Assembly (NCBI GenBank): GCA_016869645.1
Contig: VGDO01000004.1
Coordinates: 1-64,000, forward strand
Reading direction: 5' to 3'
DNA length: 64,000 nucleotides
From: Alphaproteobacteria bacterium
Lineage (GTDB): Bacteria; Pseudomonadota; Alphaproteobacteria; SHVW01
The notes under the pieces were generated by a model. The model was not told the origin of the DNA. It searched no databases and was given only the letters and a program-made list of their open reading frames with translations. Positions 16,630-25,701 of this stretch are shown in pieces. The position numbers were made by a program, and so were the translations under genes. The number at the start of each line of letters is the position of its first letter. Within the stretch, counting starts at the first letter, position 1.

Positions 16630-17559
16630 TCCCGAGGACGGCGCGAGGGGGGAAGTCCTGGTTGCGAGATAGATTCCAGGCAAGGTGAGTGCTGCGCCGA
16701 TTACGTGGTGCGCCGCGAGCCCCTCGCCGAGCAGCAGCCACGCCAGTCCGGCGTTGTAGAGCGGAATCATGTACATGAGCAGGCCGGTGCGTCCCGGCCC
16801 GATGGTGGCGACCAGGCGGCCATAGGACAGGAAGGCGCCGAGCCCGGGCACCAGCGCCACGAACAGCAGGATCGCGAGCGTGCGGCCATCGAAGGCGATG
16901 TGCTGGCCCTGCGCCATCTCGAGCACATAGAAGGGCACGTTGGCGACCACGCCGCCGACCACGATGGCGGCGAAGCGCACGAGCAGGTCGAGGCCATCGT
17001 TGCGGTGCTGCAGAAGCACTGAATAGAAGGCCCAACCGATCGCTGCGAGCACGATCCATAGATCCCCCGGCGCGAAGGCAAGCTCCGCCAGCACGGCGAG
17101 CTCGCCCCTGACGACAACGATGACCACGCCTGCCATACATAACGCAATGCCGATGGCCTGGCGCCACGTCACCGGCTCGCCCCAGAACAGGCGCGCGAAG
17201 ACGACGATCAGCACCGGCGTCGCGGTGTAGATGAGGCCCATGTTCGTCGCCGTCGTGGTCCGTCCGGCGATGTACACCGGCGCGCCGCAGATGCCCATGC
17301 CGAGAGCGCCCAGCAGCAGCAGGACCGGCCAGTCGCGCCACAGCCGCCTGCGCGCCGCCCACAGGCGGCCGCCGCAGAACGGCAGCAACAGAAGCAAGGT
17401 CAGCGACCAGCGCCAGATCGTCAGGCCGACCGGCGGGATGCCCCCATCGAGCCAGCGCGCCACCAGCATGTTGCTGGCGAAGAGCATGGGCGCGACGAGC
17501 AGGAGCACGTAGGCGGACGCCGACGGCGCTGGGCCCGCGGATGCCAGGGGCTGGTTCAT
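16621..17559 (-). CDS. EamA/DMT family transporter
   Basis: A 312-residue membrane protein with ten predicted helices in two EamA repeats: the first from AYVLLLVAPMLFASNMLVARW, the second from LWIVLAAIGWAFYSVLLQ. Typical DMT features are the GLIYTATPVLIVVFARLFWGE end of repeat 1 and MYMIPLYNAGLAWLLLGE at the end of repeat 2. Start chosen at ATG 17559 (MNQPLASAG); an upstream frame adds an arginine-rich stretch that overlaps the divergent SDR promoter. These proteins usually export metabolites such as amino acids; the substrate is unknown. Confidence 0.9.
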   Translation of the reverse strand: MNQPLASAGPAPSASAYVLLLVAPMLFASNMLVARWLDGGIPPVGLTIWRWSLTLLLLLPFCGGRLWAARRRLWRDWPVLLLLGALGMGICGAPVYIAGRTTTATNMGLIYTATPVLIVVFARLFWGEPVTWRQAIGIALCMAGVVIVVVRGELAVLAELAFAPGDLWIVLAAIGWAFYSVLLQHRNDGLDLLVRFAAIVVGGVVANVPFYVLEMAQGQHIAFDGRTLAILLFVALVPGLGAFLSYGRLVATIGPGRTGLLMYMIPLYNAGLAWLLLGEGLAAHHVIGAALTLPGIYLATRTSPLAPSSGST

Positions 17560-17672
17560 GGGCGGCGCGATCCTGACGGCCGACGGCCGGCGCGACAAGT
17601 TGCGTTTTGCGCGCATGCCATGCGTGTGGCGACGCCTTGCGCCGTCGGTGCGCCCGGGCCATGGTAGCCGCC

Positions 17673-18449
17673 ATGGCCGAACTCAAACCCATCCCCAAGA
17701 CGGCACTGGTCACGGGTGCCGCACACCGGATCGGCCGCGCCATTGTCCTGGCACTCGTCCGCGAAGGCTGGGCAATCGCGGTGCATTATCAGAATTCGCG
17801 CGCCGAGGCCGAGGCGCTCGCCTCCGAGATCATCTCGGGCGGCGGGCGCGCCGCAGCGGTGCAGGCCGACCTGTCGCGCGAGGCGGACACGGCCGGACTC
17901 GTGGCGAAAGCGGTTGCGGCACTCGGGCCGGTCGGGCTGGTCGTCAACAATGCTTCGCAATTCGAGCGCGATACCGTCGAGACCGCGACGCGCGGCAGCT
18001 GGGATCAGCACATCGAAACCAATCTGCGTGCGCCCTTCGTGCTGATCCAGGCGCTGGCGCGCAGGCTGCCGGCCGACACCGCAGGCGCCGTCATCAATCT
18101 CCTCGACCAGCGGGTCTGGAATCTGACGCACGATTTCGTGTCCTACACGTTGAGCAAGGCGGGGCTGTGGACCTTGACCCAGACCATGGCGCTGGCGCTC
18201 GCGCCGCGCATCCGCGTCAACGGCATCGGCCCCGGTCCCGTGCTGCCGAGTCCCCACCAGTCGCACGAGCAGTTCCGGCAGCAGTGGGAGGCGATGCCGC
18301 TCGGCCGCGGCGCGCAACCCGAGGAGATCGCCGCCGCCGTGCTGTTCATCCTGTCGGCGCCGGCGATGACCGGCCAGATGATCGCGCTCGATGGCGGCCA
18401 GCATCTGTGCTGGGCGCCGCCCAAGCGCGGACAGGTGCTTGCGGAATGA
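17673..18449 (+). CDS. SDR family pteridine reductase-like protein (FolM type)
   Basis: A 258-residue short-chain dehydrogenase. NADPH-binding motif TGAAHRIGRAIVLAL, active-site region VINLLDQRVWNLTHDFVSYTLSKAGLW with the Tyr-xxx-Lys pair, and NNASQF for the structural Asn. The AAHRIGR and LLDQRVW wording is typical of pteridine/dihydromonapterin reductases, in contrast to TGxxxGIG of ordinary SDRs. The next gene is a dihydroneopterin aldolase, which supports a folate or pterin role. ATG 17661 is an alternative start four codons earlier. Divergent from the EamA gene. Confidence 0.83.
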   Translation: MAELKPIPKTALVTGAAHRIGRAIVLALVREGWAIAVHYQNSRAEAEALASEIISGGGRAAAVQADLSREADTAGLVAKAVAALGPVGLVVNNASQFERDTVETATRGSWDQHIETNLRAPFVLIQALARRLPADTAGAVINLLDQRVWNLTHDFVSYTLSKAGLWTLTQTMALALAPRIRVNGIGPGPVLPSPHQSHEQFRQQWEAMPLGRGAQPEEIAAAVLFILSAPAMTGQMIALDGGQHLCWAPPKRGQVLAE

Positions 18450-18552
18450 CATTGGCCCATGACGCCATGAGACCACCATGCGTCGCCATGCGCGCTTGCG
18501 GCACCGCATGGACTGGAGTAGGGCTGACGCGACTGTCCCCCCGGAGTTCGAC

Positions 18553-18969
18553 ATGAGTTCGGTCGCCGCCTTTCCGCCACGCGCCGCGGGTGAATCCGTG
18601 CAGCCCGTCATGCGCCGGCTGTTCGTCCGCGATCTGATCGTCACCGGCGAGATCGGCGTGCATCCGCACGAGAAGGGGCGGCGCCAGCGCGTGCGCATCA
18701 ACCTCGACCTCGATGTCGAGGAAGGTGCCGGCGTCGCGGAAGATCGGTTGGCTGACGTCGTCTGCTACGAGGACATCGTGGTCAAGGTGCGCGCTTTGGT
18801 CGGACAGCGCCACGTCAACCTGGTCGAGACCCTGGCCGAGCGGATTGCCGAAATCTGCTTGGGCGACCGCCGGGTCCGGCGCGCCCAGGTCCGGGTCGAG
18901 AAGCTCGACGTTTTCGAGGACGTCGCGAGCGTCGGCGTCGAGATCAGCCGCCAAAATCCGAGGAATTGA
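18553..18969 (+). CDS. folB: Dihydroneopterin aldolase
   Basis: A 138-residue FolB-like protein from ATG 18553, preceded by GGAG at good spacing. Recognisable elements: RLFVRDLIVTGEIGVHPHEKGRRQRVRI (the LxGxxGxxxxE start of the family), VVCYEDIVVKVR, HVNLVETLAERIAEICL with the catalytic-region glutamate, and the final VEKLDVF strand. The enzyme converts dihydroneopterin to 6-hydroxymethyl-dihydropterin and glycolaldehyde for folate synthesis. It lies about 100 bases behind the FolM-like SDR and is probably co-transcribed. Confidence 0.88.
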   Translation: MSSVAAFPPRAAGESVQPVMRRLFVRDLIVTGEIGVHPHEKGRRQRVRINLDLDVEEGAGVAEDRLADVVCYEDIVVKVRALVGQRHVNLVETLAERIAEICLGDRRVRRAQVRVEKLDVFEDVASVGVEISRQNPRN

Positions 18970-19347
18970 GCCAAACCGCCCCCGGCAAGCCGCCGCAAAG
19001 ATGACCGGCGGCCCGGGGCTGTTAAGTTTTGCACAGCGAGGCGCGAGACGCCTGAAAGCCGCACAACGCCTTGGTTTTTGCCATTTCGTGACGATTTCTT
19101 GACGTCACTACCGGATTTATCAACGTAATATCAGTCACTTAAGAAGAATGCACATTTTTTGTGCAAAGCGATAAAACACAGAGTTTGGCTTGCGGTCGCT
19201 CGGCTGGACCTTGGGTTTTCAACAGACTTGTCCACAAAAATCGTGGATATCCGTAGGAACCCCGAGGCCACCCTTGCGTTTATGCGCCCCCGACGGGCGG
19301 CAAACGGTTGATCGGGCGTCATTGACGGTGAGGCAGGGGCCCTCAGA
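18970..19347. promoter_or_regulatory. AT-rich intergenic island upstream of uvrC with inverted repeats
   Basis: This 378-base gap has no supported gene. From about 19085 to 19250 it is markedly AT-rich for this genome. It contains a perfect dyad TGCACA (19149-19154) and TGTGCA (19160-19165) around five T, a second dyad TCCAC (19231-19235) and GTGGA (19243-19247), and TTGTCCACA (19228-19236), one base off the DnaA-box consensus, with a similar sequence on the opposite strand in the second dyad. A uvrC promoter should lie here; TTGACG near 19101 is one possible -35. No alphaproteobacterial LexA box (GTTC-N7-GTTC) was seen. Confidence 0.5.
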
Positions 19348-21399
19348 ATGGCAGCAATGAGTTCCGACGAATTCGAGCGCGGCGAGAGCGCCGACCCGGC
19401 AGCGACGCCGCGCGGCAAGCGCCCGGCGGCGAGCCTCGCGCGCGGCATCACCGTGATCGAAGCGGCGCTCAAGACGCTGCCCGGCACGCCCGGCGTCTAT
19501 CGCATGCTCAACGCCGACGGCGATGCGCTCTACGTCGGCAAGGCGCGCAATCTCAAGAAGCGAGTGTCGAACTACGCGCAGGCGGCGAAGCTGTCGGTGC
19601 GCCTCAAACGCATGGTGGCCGAGACGGCCAGTATGGAAGTCGTCGCCACGCACACCGAGGTCGAGGCGCTGCTGCTCGAGAGCAACCTGATCAAGCGGCT
19701 GATGCCGCGCTACAACGTGCTGCTGCGTGACGACAAGTCGTTCCCCTTCATCCTCGTCACCGCCGATCACGATTTTCCGCGCATCACCAAGCATCGCGGC
19801 GCGCGCAACCGCAAGGGCGACTATTTCGGCCCGTTCGCATCGGCGGGCGCCGTCAACCAGACCATCACGGCCCTGCAGCGCGCCTTTCTGCTGCGCCCCT
19901 GCGCCGATACGGTGTTTGCCGTGCGCACGCGGCCCTGCCTGCAGTATCAGATCAAACGCTGCACCGCGCCCTGCGTCGGTCGCGTCGACCGCGAGGCCTA
20001 TGCGGCCCAGGTGCGCCAGGCGCGCGACTTCCTCACGGGCCGCAGCCGCGAGGTCCAGGAGGAATTCGCGCACAGCATGCAGCGCGCGAGCGAAGCGCTC
20101 GATTTCGAGACGGCGGCGCGCTACCGCGACCGGCTGCGGGCGCTGGCCCACATCCAGTCGCATCAGGACATCAACGTCGAGGGCCTGACCGACGCCGACG
20201 TGGTGGCGCTCGCCGAGGAGGCCGGGCAAACCTGCATCCAGGTGTTCTTCTTCCGCAGCGGCCACAACTACGGCAACCGCGCATATTTCCCGAGCCACGA
20301 GCGCGGCCTGCCGGCCGCCGACGTGCTTGCCTCGTTCCTCGGCCAGTTCTATGACAACAAGGCGCCGCCCAAGCTCGTGCTGATCAGCCACGAGCCGACC
20401 GAGCAGGCGCTGATCGCCGAGGCGCTCGCCGTGCGCGCCGCTCACACCGTCGAATTGCTGCGGCCGCAGCGCGGTTCGAAGCGCAAGCTGGTCGACCACG
20501 CGCTCGCCAATGCGCGCCTGGCGCTCGGCCGGCGCCTCGCCGAGAGCGCCTCGCAGCGCCGGCTGCTCGACGGGGTGGCCGTGGCGTTTGGCCTGGACAG
20601 CGCGCCGACGCGCATCGAGGTCTACGACAACAGCCATGTCGGCGGCACCAATGCGGTCGGAACCATGATCGTGACCGGCCCCGAGGGCTACGTGAAAAAC
20701 GCCTATCGCAAGTTCAATATCCGCATTGGCGAGCGCTCCGAAGCTCCGGCGCCCGTCGACTCTGAGGCCGCCGTCACGAGCGTGCCGTCGGGCGGTGCAG
20801 CCGATGCGGCGACCGGATTGGGAACCCAGGCGCCGCTCGACGCCGACGCCGCGATCGCACCCGGCGACGACTACGCCATGATGCGCCAGGTCCTGACGCG
20901 GCGCTTCCAACGCGCGCTCAAGGAGGATCCGGAGCGCACCAGCGGCTCGTGGCCTGATCTGGTCCTGATCGATGGCGGCCAAGGGCAGCTCAACATCGCG
21001 CAGTCCGTGCTGGCCGAGCTCGGCATCACCGACATTGCCGTCACCTCGATCGCCAAGGGACCGGATCGAAATGCCGGGCGCGAGCGTTTCTTCATGGCAG
21101 GTCGCGAGCCGTTTGCGCTCGAACCGAACGATCCGGTGCTGTTCTACCTGCAGCGCCTGCGCGACGAAGCGCACCGATTCGCGATCGAGACGCACCGGGC
21201 ACGCCGCACCAAGGCCATGGCCCGCTCGGCGCTCGACGAGATCGCCGGCATCGGCGCCGCGCGCAAGAAGGCGCTGCTGCTGCATTTCGGCACGGCCAAG
21301 GCGGTCGGCCAGGCCGGACTCCTAGATTTGGAGCGTGTCCCCGGCATTAGCAAGACGGTCGCGAAAAAGGTCTATGAGCACTTCCACGAGGAAGGGTAG
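19348..21399 (+). CDS. uvrC: Excinuclease ABC subunit C
   Basis: A 683-residue UvrC, the dual-incision nuclease of nucleotide excision repair. The GIY-YIG domain is at about 48-130 ([25 protein letters not shown]). The UVR/UvrB-binding motif is near 240-275 ([21 protein letters not shown]). The RNase H-like 3' to 5' cut domain has [16 protein letters not shown] and [12 protein letters not shown], and the C-terminus has tandem helix-hairpin-helix motifs ([27 protein letters not shown]). Unusually, about 35 extra Ala/Gly/Pro/Asp-rich residues (about 460-505) separate KFNIR from GDDYAMM, which are normally near neighbours. An ATG three codons later is an alternative start. Confidence 0.97.
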   Translation: MAAMSSDEFERGESADPAATPRGKRPAASLARGITVIEAALKTLPGTPGVYRMLNADGDALYVGKARNLKKRVSNYAQAAKLSVRLKRMVAETASMEVVATHTEVEALLLESNLIKRLMPRYNVLLRDDKSFPFILVTADHDFPRITKHRGARNRKGDYFGPFASAGAVNQTITALQRAFLLRPCADTVFAVRTRPCLQYQIKRCTAPCVGRVDREAYAAQVRQARDFLTGRSREVQEEFAHSMQRASEALDFETAARYRDRLRALAHIQSHQDINVEGLTDADVVALAEEAGQTCIQVFFFRSGHNYGNRAYFPSHERGLPAADVLASFLGQFYDNKAPPKLVLISHEPTEQALIAEALAVRAAHTVELLRPQRGSKRKLVDHALANARLALGRRLAESASQRRLLDGVAVAFGLDSAPTRIEVYDNSHVGGTNAVGTMIVTGPEGYVKNAYRKFNIRIGERSEAPAPVDSEAAVTSVPSGGAADAATGLGTQAPLDADAAIAPGDDYAMMRQVLTRRFQRALKEDPERTSGSWPDLVLIDGGQGQLNIAQSVLAELGITDIAVTSIAKGPDRNAGRERFFMAGREPFALEPNDPVLFYLQRLRDEAHRFAIETHRARRTKAMARSALDEIAGIGAARKKALLLHFGTAKAVGQAGLLDLERVPGISKTVAKKVYEHFHEEG

Positions 21400-21447
21400 A
21401 ACAGGTAAAATGATATCGCTTTTTTGCCGCGAACGGCGAACGCCGGC

Positions 21448-22077
21448 ATGATCACCAGCCTGCCCAATCTGCTCACCCTGTCGCGCATCGCGGTCATCCC
21501 GGTGCTGGTCGCGCTGTTTTTCGTCGGCGGCGCGCCGGCGCGCTGGATCGCCTGCGCGCTGTTCACGGTGGCGTGCATCACCGACTATTTCGACGGCTAT
21601 ATCGCTCGCATGTGGCGCCAGGATTCCGATCTCGGAAGATTCCTCGACCCGATCGCCGACAAGCTGCTGGTCGCCTCCACGCTGTTCATGCTGGTCGCCA
21701 TGGATCAGCTGGGCGGGCTGACCATCCTGCCGGCCCTGGTCATCCTGTGCCGGGAGATCCTGGTCTCAGGACTGCGCGAGTTCCTGGCCGGTGTGCGCCT
21801 GCGCGTGCCGGTCAGCCGGCTGGCCAAATGGAAGACCGCGATCCAGATGACCGCCATCGGCTTCCTGGTGGTGGGTGAGGCCGGCCCGCCTTTCATTCCG
21901 ACCCTCATGATCGGCGAGATCGGCCTGTGGATCGCCGCCGGCCTGACGCTGATCACCGGCTACGACTATTTGATTGCAGGGCTGCGCCATATTGCCGGCG
22001 AGCGCGAGCCGGAGCGGCCGGCGCCGTCGCTGACCGCCCCGGTCAAGCGCGTGGAGCCGGCGCGCCCGGCCGGCTGA
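21448..22077 (+). CDS. pgsA: CDP-diacylglycerol--glycerol-3-phosphate 3-phosphatidyltransferase
   Basis: A 209-residue membrane enzyme making phosphatidylglycerophosphate. The CDP-alcohol phosphotransferase motif D-x2-DG-x2-AR-x8-G-x3-D-x3-D is exact in DYFDGYIARMWRQDSDLGRF followed by LDPIADK. Start at ATG 21448 (ITSLPNLLTLSRI), the canonical PgsA N-terminus; a frame from an upstream TTG is less likely. The C-terminal 20 residues are a Pro/Arg-rich tail. It follows uvrC by 48 bases, a conserved alphaproteobacterial order. Confidence 0.95.
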   Translation: MITSLPNLLTLSRIAVIPVLVALFFVGGAPARWIACALFTVACITDYFDGYIARMWRQDSDLGRFLDPIADKLLVASTLFMLVAMDQLGGLTILPALVILCREILVSGLREFLAGVRLRVPVSRLAKWKTAIQMTAIGFLVVGEAGPPFIPTLMIGEIGLWIAAGLTLITGYDYLIAGLRHIAGEREPERPAPSLTAPVKRVEPARPAG

Positions 22078-22134
22078 TCCGCGTCCTGTCCTCGCCCCGC
22101 ACCCGCCAGAACGCGCCGTGAAGCTGTTCGGGCC

Positions 22135-22653
22135 ATGAAGCTGTTTGGACTGGCCGGCTGGAGCGGCAGCGGCAAGACCACGCTGGTGGTCAAGCTGCTG
22201 CCCCTGCTGATCCGGCGCGGCGTGCGGGTCTCGACCATGAAGCACGCGCATCACGGCTTCGATGTCGATCAGCGCGGCAAGGACAGCTTCGCGCACCGCG
22301 AGGCGGGCGCGACCGAGGTGCTGGTCAGCTCGGCCAATCGCTGGGCGCTGATGCACGAGAACCGTGGCATGCCGGAGGCGCGCCTGGAGGACCTGGTGCG
22401 ACACATGACGCCGGTCGACCTGCTGATCGTCGAAGGCTTCAAGGCGCACGCCCACGACAAGCTGGAAATCTACCGCCATGCCAATGGCAAGCCTCTGATG
22501 GCGCCCGGCGATCCCTACATCGTCGCGGTCGCCTCGGACGTTCCGATCGGTCCCATCGGGGGCGGCCGTGACCGCCCCAATCTCGACCTCAACGACGTCG
22601 AAGGCATCGCGCAGTTCATCCTGCGCCATTGCCAGCTCGAGAAGGCGGCCTGA
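22135..22653 (+). CDS. mobB: Molybdopterin-guanine dinucleotide biosynthesis adaptor MobB
   Basis: A 172-residue GTP-binding protein: P-loop GWSGSGKTT at residues 8-16, then MKHAHHGFDVDQRGKDSFAHREAGA and VDLLIVEGFKAH, all standard MobB motifs. It assists MobA in attaching GMP to molybdopterin. Its TGA overlaps the moeA ATG by one base (TGATG), giving tight coupling. Confidence 0.95.
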   Translation: MKLFGLAGWSGSGKTTLVVKLLPLLIRRGVRVSTMKHAHHGFDVDQRGKDSFAHREAGATEVLVSSANRWALMHENRGMPEARLEDLVRHMTPVDLLIVEGFKAHAHDKLEIYRHANGKPLMAPGDPYIVAVASDVPIGPIGGGRDRPNLDLNDVEGIAQFILRHCQLEKAA

Positions 22654-23936
22654 TGGCCCAGCTGAGCGACGACTGCTTTGCCTTCGGCGGCAAGCTCATG
22701 CCGGCGGCCGATGCGGTCGGCCAGCTGCTGCGCGTCGTGGCGCCGGTCGCCGAGGCCGAGCACGTTGCGCTGCGCCTGGCCCGCGACCGCTTCCTCGCCG
22801 ACGACGTCGTGGCACCGCTCAGCGTGCCGCAGCATGACAACTCGGCGGTCGACGGCTATGCGGTGTTCTTCGAAGATCTCAAGCCGGACGCCGAGACGCG
22901 GCTGCCGGTGACCGGCCGGGTTGCCGCCGGCCATCCGCTTGGGCGCACGGCGCGCCGCGGCGAGGCGATCCGCATCTTCACCGGCGCGCTCATGCCCGAG
23001 GGCCCCGACACGGTCATGATGCAGGAGGATTGCCGCGCCGAGCCAATGTCGGGCGCAGGCGGGCCCTCGCTCGGTCATGTCGTGCTGCGGCCGGGCATCA
23101 AGCGCGGCGCCAACCGCCGCCGCTCCGGCGAAGATGTGCGCGCGGGCGAGGTCGTGCTCAATCGCGGCCAGCGCCTCCGGCCGCAGGACATCGGACTGGC
23201 CGCCGCGCTCGGGCTGACCAGGATTGCCGTCTTTCGTCCGCTGCGCATCGCCGTCTTCTCGACCGGCGACGAGGTGCGCGAACCCGGCACATCGCTGCCG
23301 GCCGGCTGCATCTACGATTCGAACCGCATCACCATCGCAGCCCTGCTCGACGGGCTGGGCGCCGCGGTCACCGATCTCGGCATCCTGCCCGATCGGCTCG
23401 ACGCGATCGCCGATACGCTCGGCGAGGCGGCGCGCCGCCACGACGCCATCGTCACCTCGGGCGGCGTGTCGGGCGGCGAGGAAGACCACGTCAAGGCCGC
23501 GGTCGAGCGGCTCGGCAAGCTGCATTTCTGGCGCCTCGCGATCAAGCCGGGGCGTCCCGTGGCACTCGGACAGATCGAACGCGTGCCGTTCATCGGGCTG
23601 CCCGGCAATCCGGTCGCCGTGATGGTGACATTCCTCAGCGTCGCGCGGCCGCTGCTGCTTCGGCTCGCCGGCGCGGCGCAGGTCCAGCCCCATCATTTCC
23701 AGGTGCGCGCCGGCTTCGACTACCGCAAGAAGGCCGAGCGCCGCGAATATGTCCGCGCGCGGCTGACGCCGGGCAGCGACGGCATCCCGGTGGCCCATAA
23801 GTTCGCGCGCGACGGCGCGGGCATCCTCAGCTCCATGGTCCAGTCGGACGGTCTGGTCGAACTGCCCGAGCACATGACCCAGCTCGCCGAGGGCAGCCTC
23901 GTCGATTTCCTGCCGTTCAGCGAGGTGCGGCTGTGA
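22653..23936 (+). CDS. moeA: Molybdopterin molybdenumtransferase
   Basis: A 427-residue MoeA, which inserts molybdenum into adenylylated molybdopterin. Signatures: PQHDNSAVDGYAVFF, GEAIRIFTGALMPEGPDTVMMQED, and the MoCF_biosynth region IAVFSTGDEVREPG followed by VTSGGVSGGEEDHVK and PGRPVALGQ, then GLPGNPVAVMVTF. The small C-terminal domain IV is complete. The ATG at 22653 overlaps the mobB stop, and the end overlaps the moaD GTG by four bases. Confidence 0.96.
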   Translation: MAQLSDDCFAFGGKLMPAADAVGQLLRVVAPVAEAEHVALRLARDRFLADDVVAPLSVPQHDNSAVDGYAVFFEDLKPDAETRLPVTGRVAAGHPLGRTARRGEAIRIFTGALMPEGPDTVMMQEDCRAEPMSGAGGPSLGHVVLRPGIKRGANRRRSGEDVRAGEVVLNRGQRLRPQDIGLAAALGLTRIAVFRPLRIAVFSTGDEVREPGTSLPAGCIYDSNRITIAALLDGLGAAVTDLGILPDRLDAIADTLGEAARRHDAIVTSGGVSGGEEDHVKAAVERLGKLHFWRLAIKPGRPVALGQIERVPFIGLPGNPVAVMVTFLSVARPLLLRLAGAAQVQPHHFQVRAGFDYRKKAERREYVRARLTPGSDGIPVAHKFARDGAGILSSMVQSDGLVELPEHMTQLAEGSLVDFLPFSEVRL

Positions 23937-24184
23937 AGATTCTCTACTTCGCCTGGCTGCGCCAGCGGGTCGGCCGCGCCGAGGAGACGGTCGACCTGCC
24001 GGACGGCGTGACGACGGTCGGCGGGCTGGTCGACTGGCTCAAAGGACGCGGACCCGGCTACGCCGCGGCGCTGGCGAACCCGGCGCTGGTGCGCGTCGCG
24101 GTCAACCAGGAATTCGCGCGGCTCGACGCGCCGGTCAAGGCCAGCGACGAAGTTGCTCTGTTCCCGCCGGTGACGGGAGGTTGA
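23933..24184 (+). CDS. moaD: Molybdopterin synthase small subunit
   Basis: An 83-residue ubiquitin-like protein ending in VTGG, the C-terminal Gly-Gly that becomes the thiocarboxylate sulfur donor for molybdopterin synthesis. ILYFAWLRQRVGRAEE and DEVALFPPVTGG are typical. GTG start at 23933 inside the moeA stop (GTGA). Pairs with MoaE directly downstream. Confidence 0.95.
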   Translation: MKILYFAWLRQRVGRAEETVDLPDGVTTVGGLVDWLKGRGPGYAAALANPALVRVAVNQEFARLDAPVKASDEVALFPPVTGG

Positions 24185-24186
24185 CG

Positions 24187-24660
24187 ATGATCCGCGTGCA
24201 ACGCGAGGATTTCGATGTCGGCGTCGAGCTCGACAAGCTGACGCGCGGCAACCGCACCATCGGCGGGCTCGCCTCCTTCGTCGGGCTGGTGCGCGACCTG
24301 CATGACCCACAGGAGGATGGCGTTGCGGCCATGACGCTCGAGCACTATCCGGGCATGACCGAGAAGATGCTGGCGAACATCGAGGCCGAGGCGCATCGGC
24401 GCTGGCAGCTCGACGCGAGTCTCATCATCCACCGCTACGGCCGCATGGAGCCGGGCGAGCGCATCGTGCTGGTCGCCTGCGCGTCCCGCCACCGCGACGC
24501 CGCCTTCGATGCGTGCCGCTTCCTGATGGACTGGCTCAAGACCAAGGCGCCGTTCTGGAAGCTCGAGGAGACCGCGTCCGGCGAGCGCTGGGTCGAGGCG
24601 CGTGACAGCGACGACGCGGCGGCCCGGCGCTGGACCAAGGATCCGAAGGCGGCGGAGTGA
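24187..24660 (+). CDS. moaE: Molybdopterin synthase catalytic subunit
   Basis: A 157-residue MoaE. Motifs: GGLASFVGLVRDLHD, LEHYPGMTEKMLANI, IIHRYGRMEPGERIVLVA and LKTKAPFWKLEE with the catalytic lysines. I choose the ATG at 24187, two bases after the moaD stop, because GGGAGG lies at ideal distance; a TTG two codons earlier is in frame. End of the uvrC-pgsA-mobB-moeA-moaD-moaE run. Confidence 0.95.
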   Translation: MIRVQREDFDVGVELDKLTRGNRTIGGLASFVGLVRDLHDPQEDGVAAMTLEHYPGMTEKMLANIEAEAHRRWQLDASLIIHRYGRMEPGERIVLVACASRHRDAAFDACRFLMDWLKTKAPFWKLEETASGERWVEARDSDDAAARRWTKDPKAAE

Positions 24661-24698
24661 CGCCGCCGCCCTGTCGGCAAGCGATCAGACTTTCGCGA

Positions 24699-25574
24699 TC
24701 AGGCCTTGGTCGCGCGCTGGAAATCGTCCCACAGCTGGTGCGTGATCTTGCCCGGCGTGAACTTGTACTGGGCGATCTCGCCGACCGGCGTGATCTCGGC
24801 CGCCGTTCCGGTCAGGAAGCACTCGGTCGCCGTGCTCATCTCGTCCGGCATGATCGCGCGCTCGACGACCTTGAGCTGGCGGTCGCGCGCCAGGCCGATC
24901 ACGGTGCGGCGCGTGATGCCGTCGAGGAAACAGTCGGGCTTTGGCGTGTGCAGCTCGCCATTCATGACGAAGAACACGTTGGCGCCGGTCGCCTCGGCGA
25001 TCTGGCCGCGCCAGTCGAGCATGAGCGCATCCTGGAAGCCGTCGCGTTCGGCCGCGTGCTTGGAGATCGTGCAGATCATGTAAAGACCGGCCGCCTTCGA
25101 CGCGGTCGGCGCCGTCTCGGGCGACGGACGGCGGTACTTCGCCATGGTCAGCTTGATGCCCTTGGCGCGCAGCTCGGGCGAGAAGTAGGACGGCCACTGC
25201 CAGACCGCGACGGCGACGTGGATCTTGTTGTGCTGGGCGGAGACGCCCATCATGTCGCTGCCGCGCCACGCGATCGGCCGGACATAGGCGTCGGTCAGCC
25301 CGTTGGCCTTGAGCGTGTCGGCCTTGGCCTGGTCGATCTGCTCGGCCGTGTAGGGTATCGTGAAGTCGAGGATCTTCGCGGAGTTGAGCAGGCGCTCGCT
25401 GTGCTCGCGGCTCTTGAAGATCTTGCCGCCATAGGCGCGCTCGCCCTCGAAGACGCAGCTTGCATAGTGGAGGCCATGGGTCAGGACATGGACCTTGGCG
25501 TCGCGCCACGGGATCAGCTTGCCGTTGTACCAGATCTGACCGTCCCGATCGTCGAACGGAATGAGATCAGCCAT
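24699..25574 (-). CDS. ilvE: Branched-chain amino acid aminotransferase
   Basis: A 291-residue class IV PLP aminotransferase catalysing the last step of Leu, Ile and Val synthesis. Motifs: FEGERAYGGKIFKSREHSERLL, YVRPIAWRGSDMMGV, the PLP lysine in ASKAAGLYM, DALMLDWRGQIAEATGANVFFV, FLDGITRRTVIGLAR and ECFLTGTAAEITPV. ATG 25574 is preceded by AAGGAG. Divergent from the MarR gene; this pairing recurs in alphaproteobacteria. Confidence 0.95.
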   Translation of the reverse strand: MADLIPFDDRDGQIWYNGKLIPWRDAKVHVLTHGLHYASCVFEGERAYGGKIFKSREHSERLLNSAKILDFTIPYTAEQIDQAKADTLKANGLTDAYVRPIAWRGSDMMGVSAQHNKIHVAVAVWQWPSYFSPELRAKGIKLTMAKYRRPSPETAPTASKAAGLYMICTISKHAAERDGFQDALMLDWRGQIAEATGANVFFVMNGELHTPKPDCFLDGITRRTVIGLARDRQLKVVERAIMPDEMSTATECFLTGTAAEITPVGEIAQYKFTPGKITHQLWDDFQRATKA

Positions 25575-25680
25575 CGCGCGCTCCTTCGCTCTTTGCGCGT
25601 CCCCCATGCTTGCACAACAAGGGGCGCGCGCCATCTATAGTTCCGAAACGGGTTGCATCAGGTACCACCCCTGCGGCATA

Positions 25681-25701
25681 TATGTCAATATGGCTGACAT
25701 A
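25681..25701 (+). promoter_or_regulatory. Perfect inverted repeat over the marR-type start codon
   Basis: TATGTCA (25681-25687) and TGACATA (25695-25701) form an exact 7-base inverted repeat with a 7-base spacer that contains the ATG (25690). MarR dimers bind dyads of this size, so this is a likely autoregulatory operator. It lies in the divergent ilvE/marR region and may also affect ilvE. No separate strong Shine-Dalgarno sequence is visible before this ATG. Confidence 0.6.

Noticed and set aside
19085..19260. Chromosomal replication origin
   Set aside because: Only one or two near-matches to DnaA boxes and none of the usual origin neighbours (dnaA, hemE, parAB, gidA); kept only as a regulatory island.
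18970..19347. SOS (LexA) box upstream of uvrC
   Set aside because: No GTTC-N7-GTTC or CTG-N10-CAG site in the gap.
19219..21285. 688-codon open frame antisense to uvrC
   Set aside because: Low-complexity product without motifs; uvrC on the plus strand explains the region fully.
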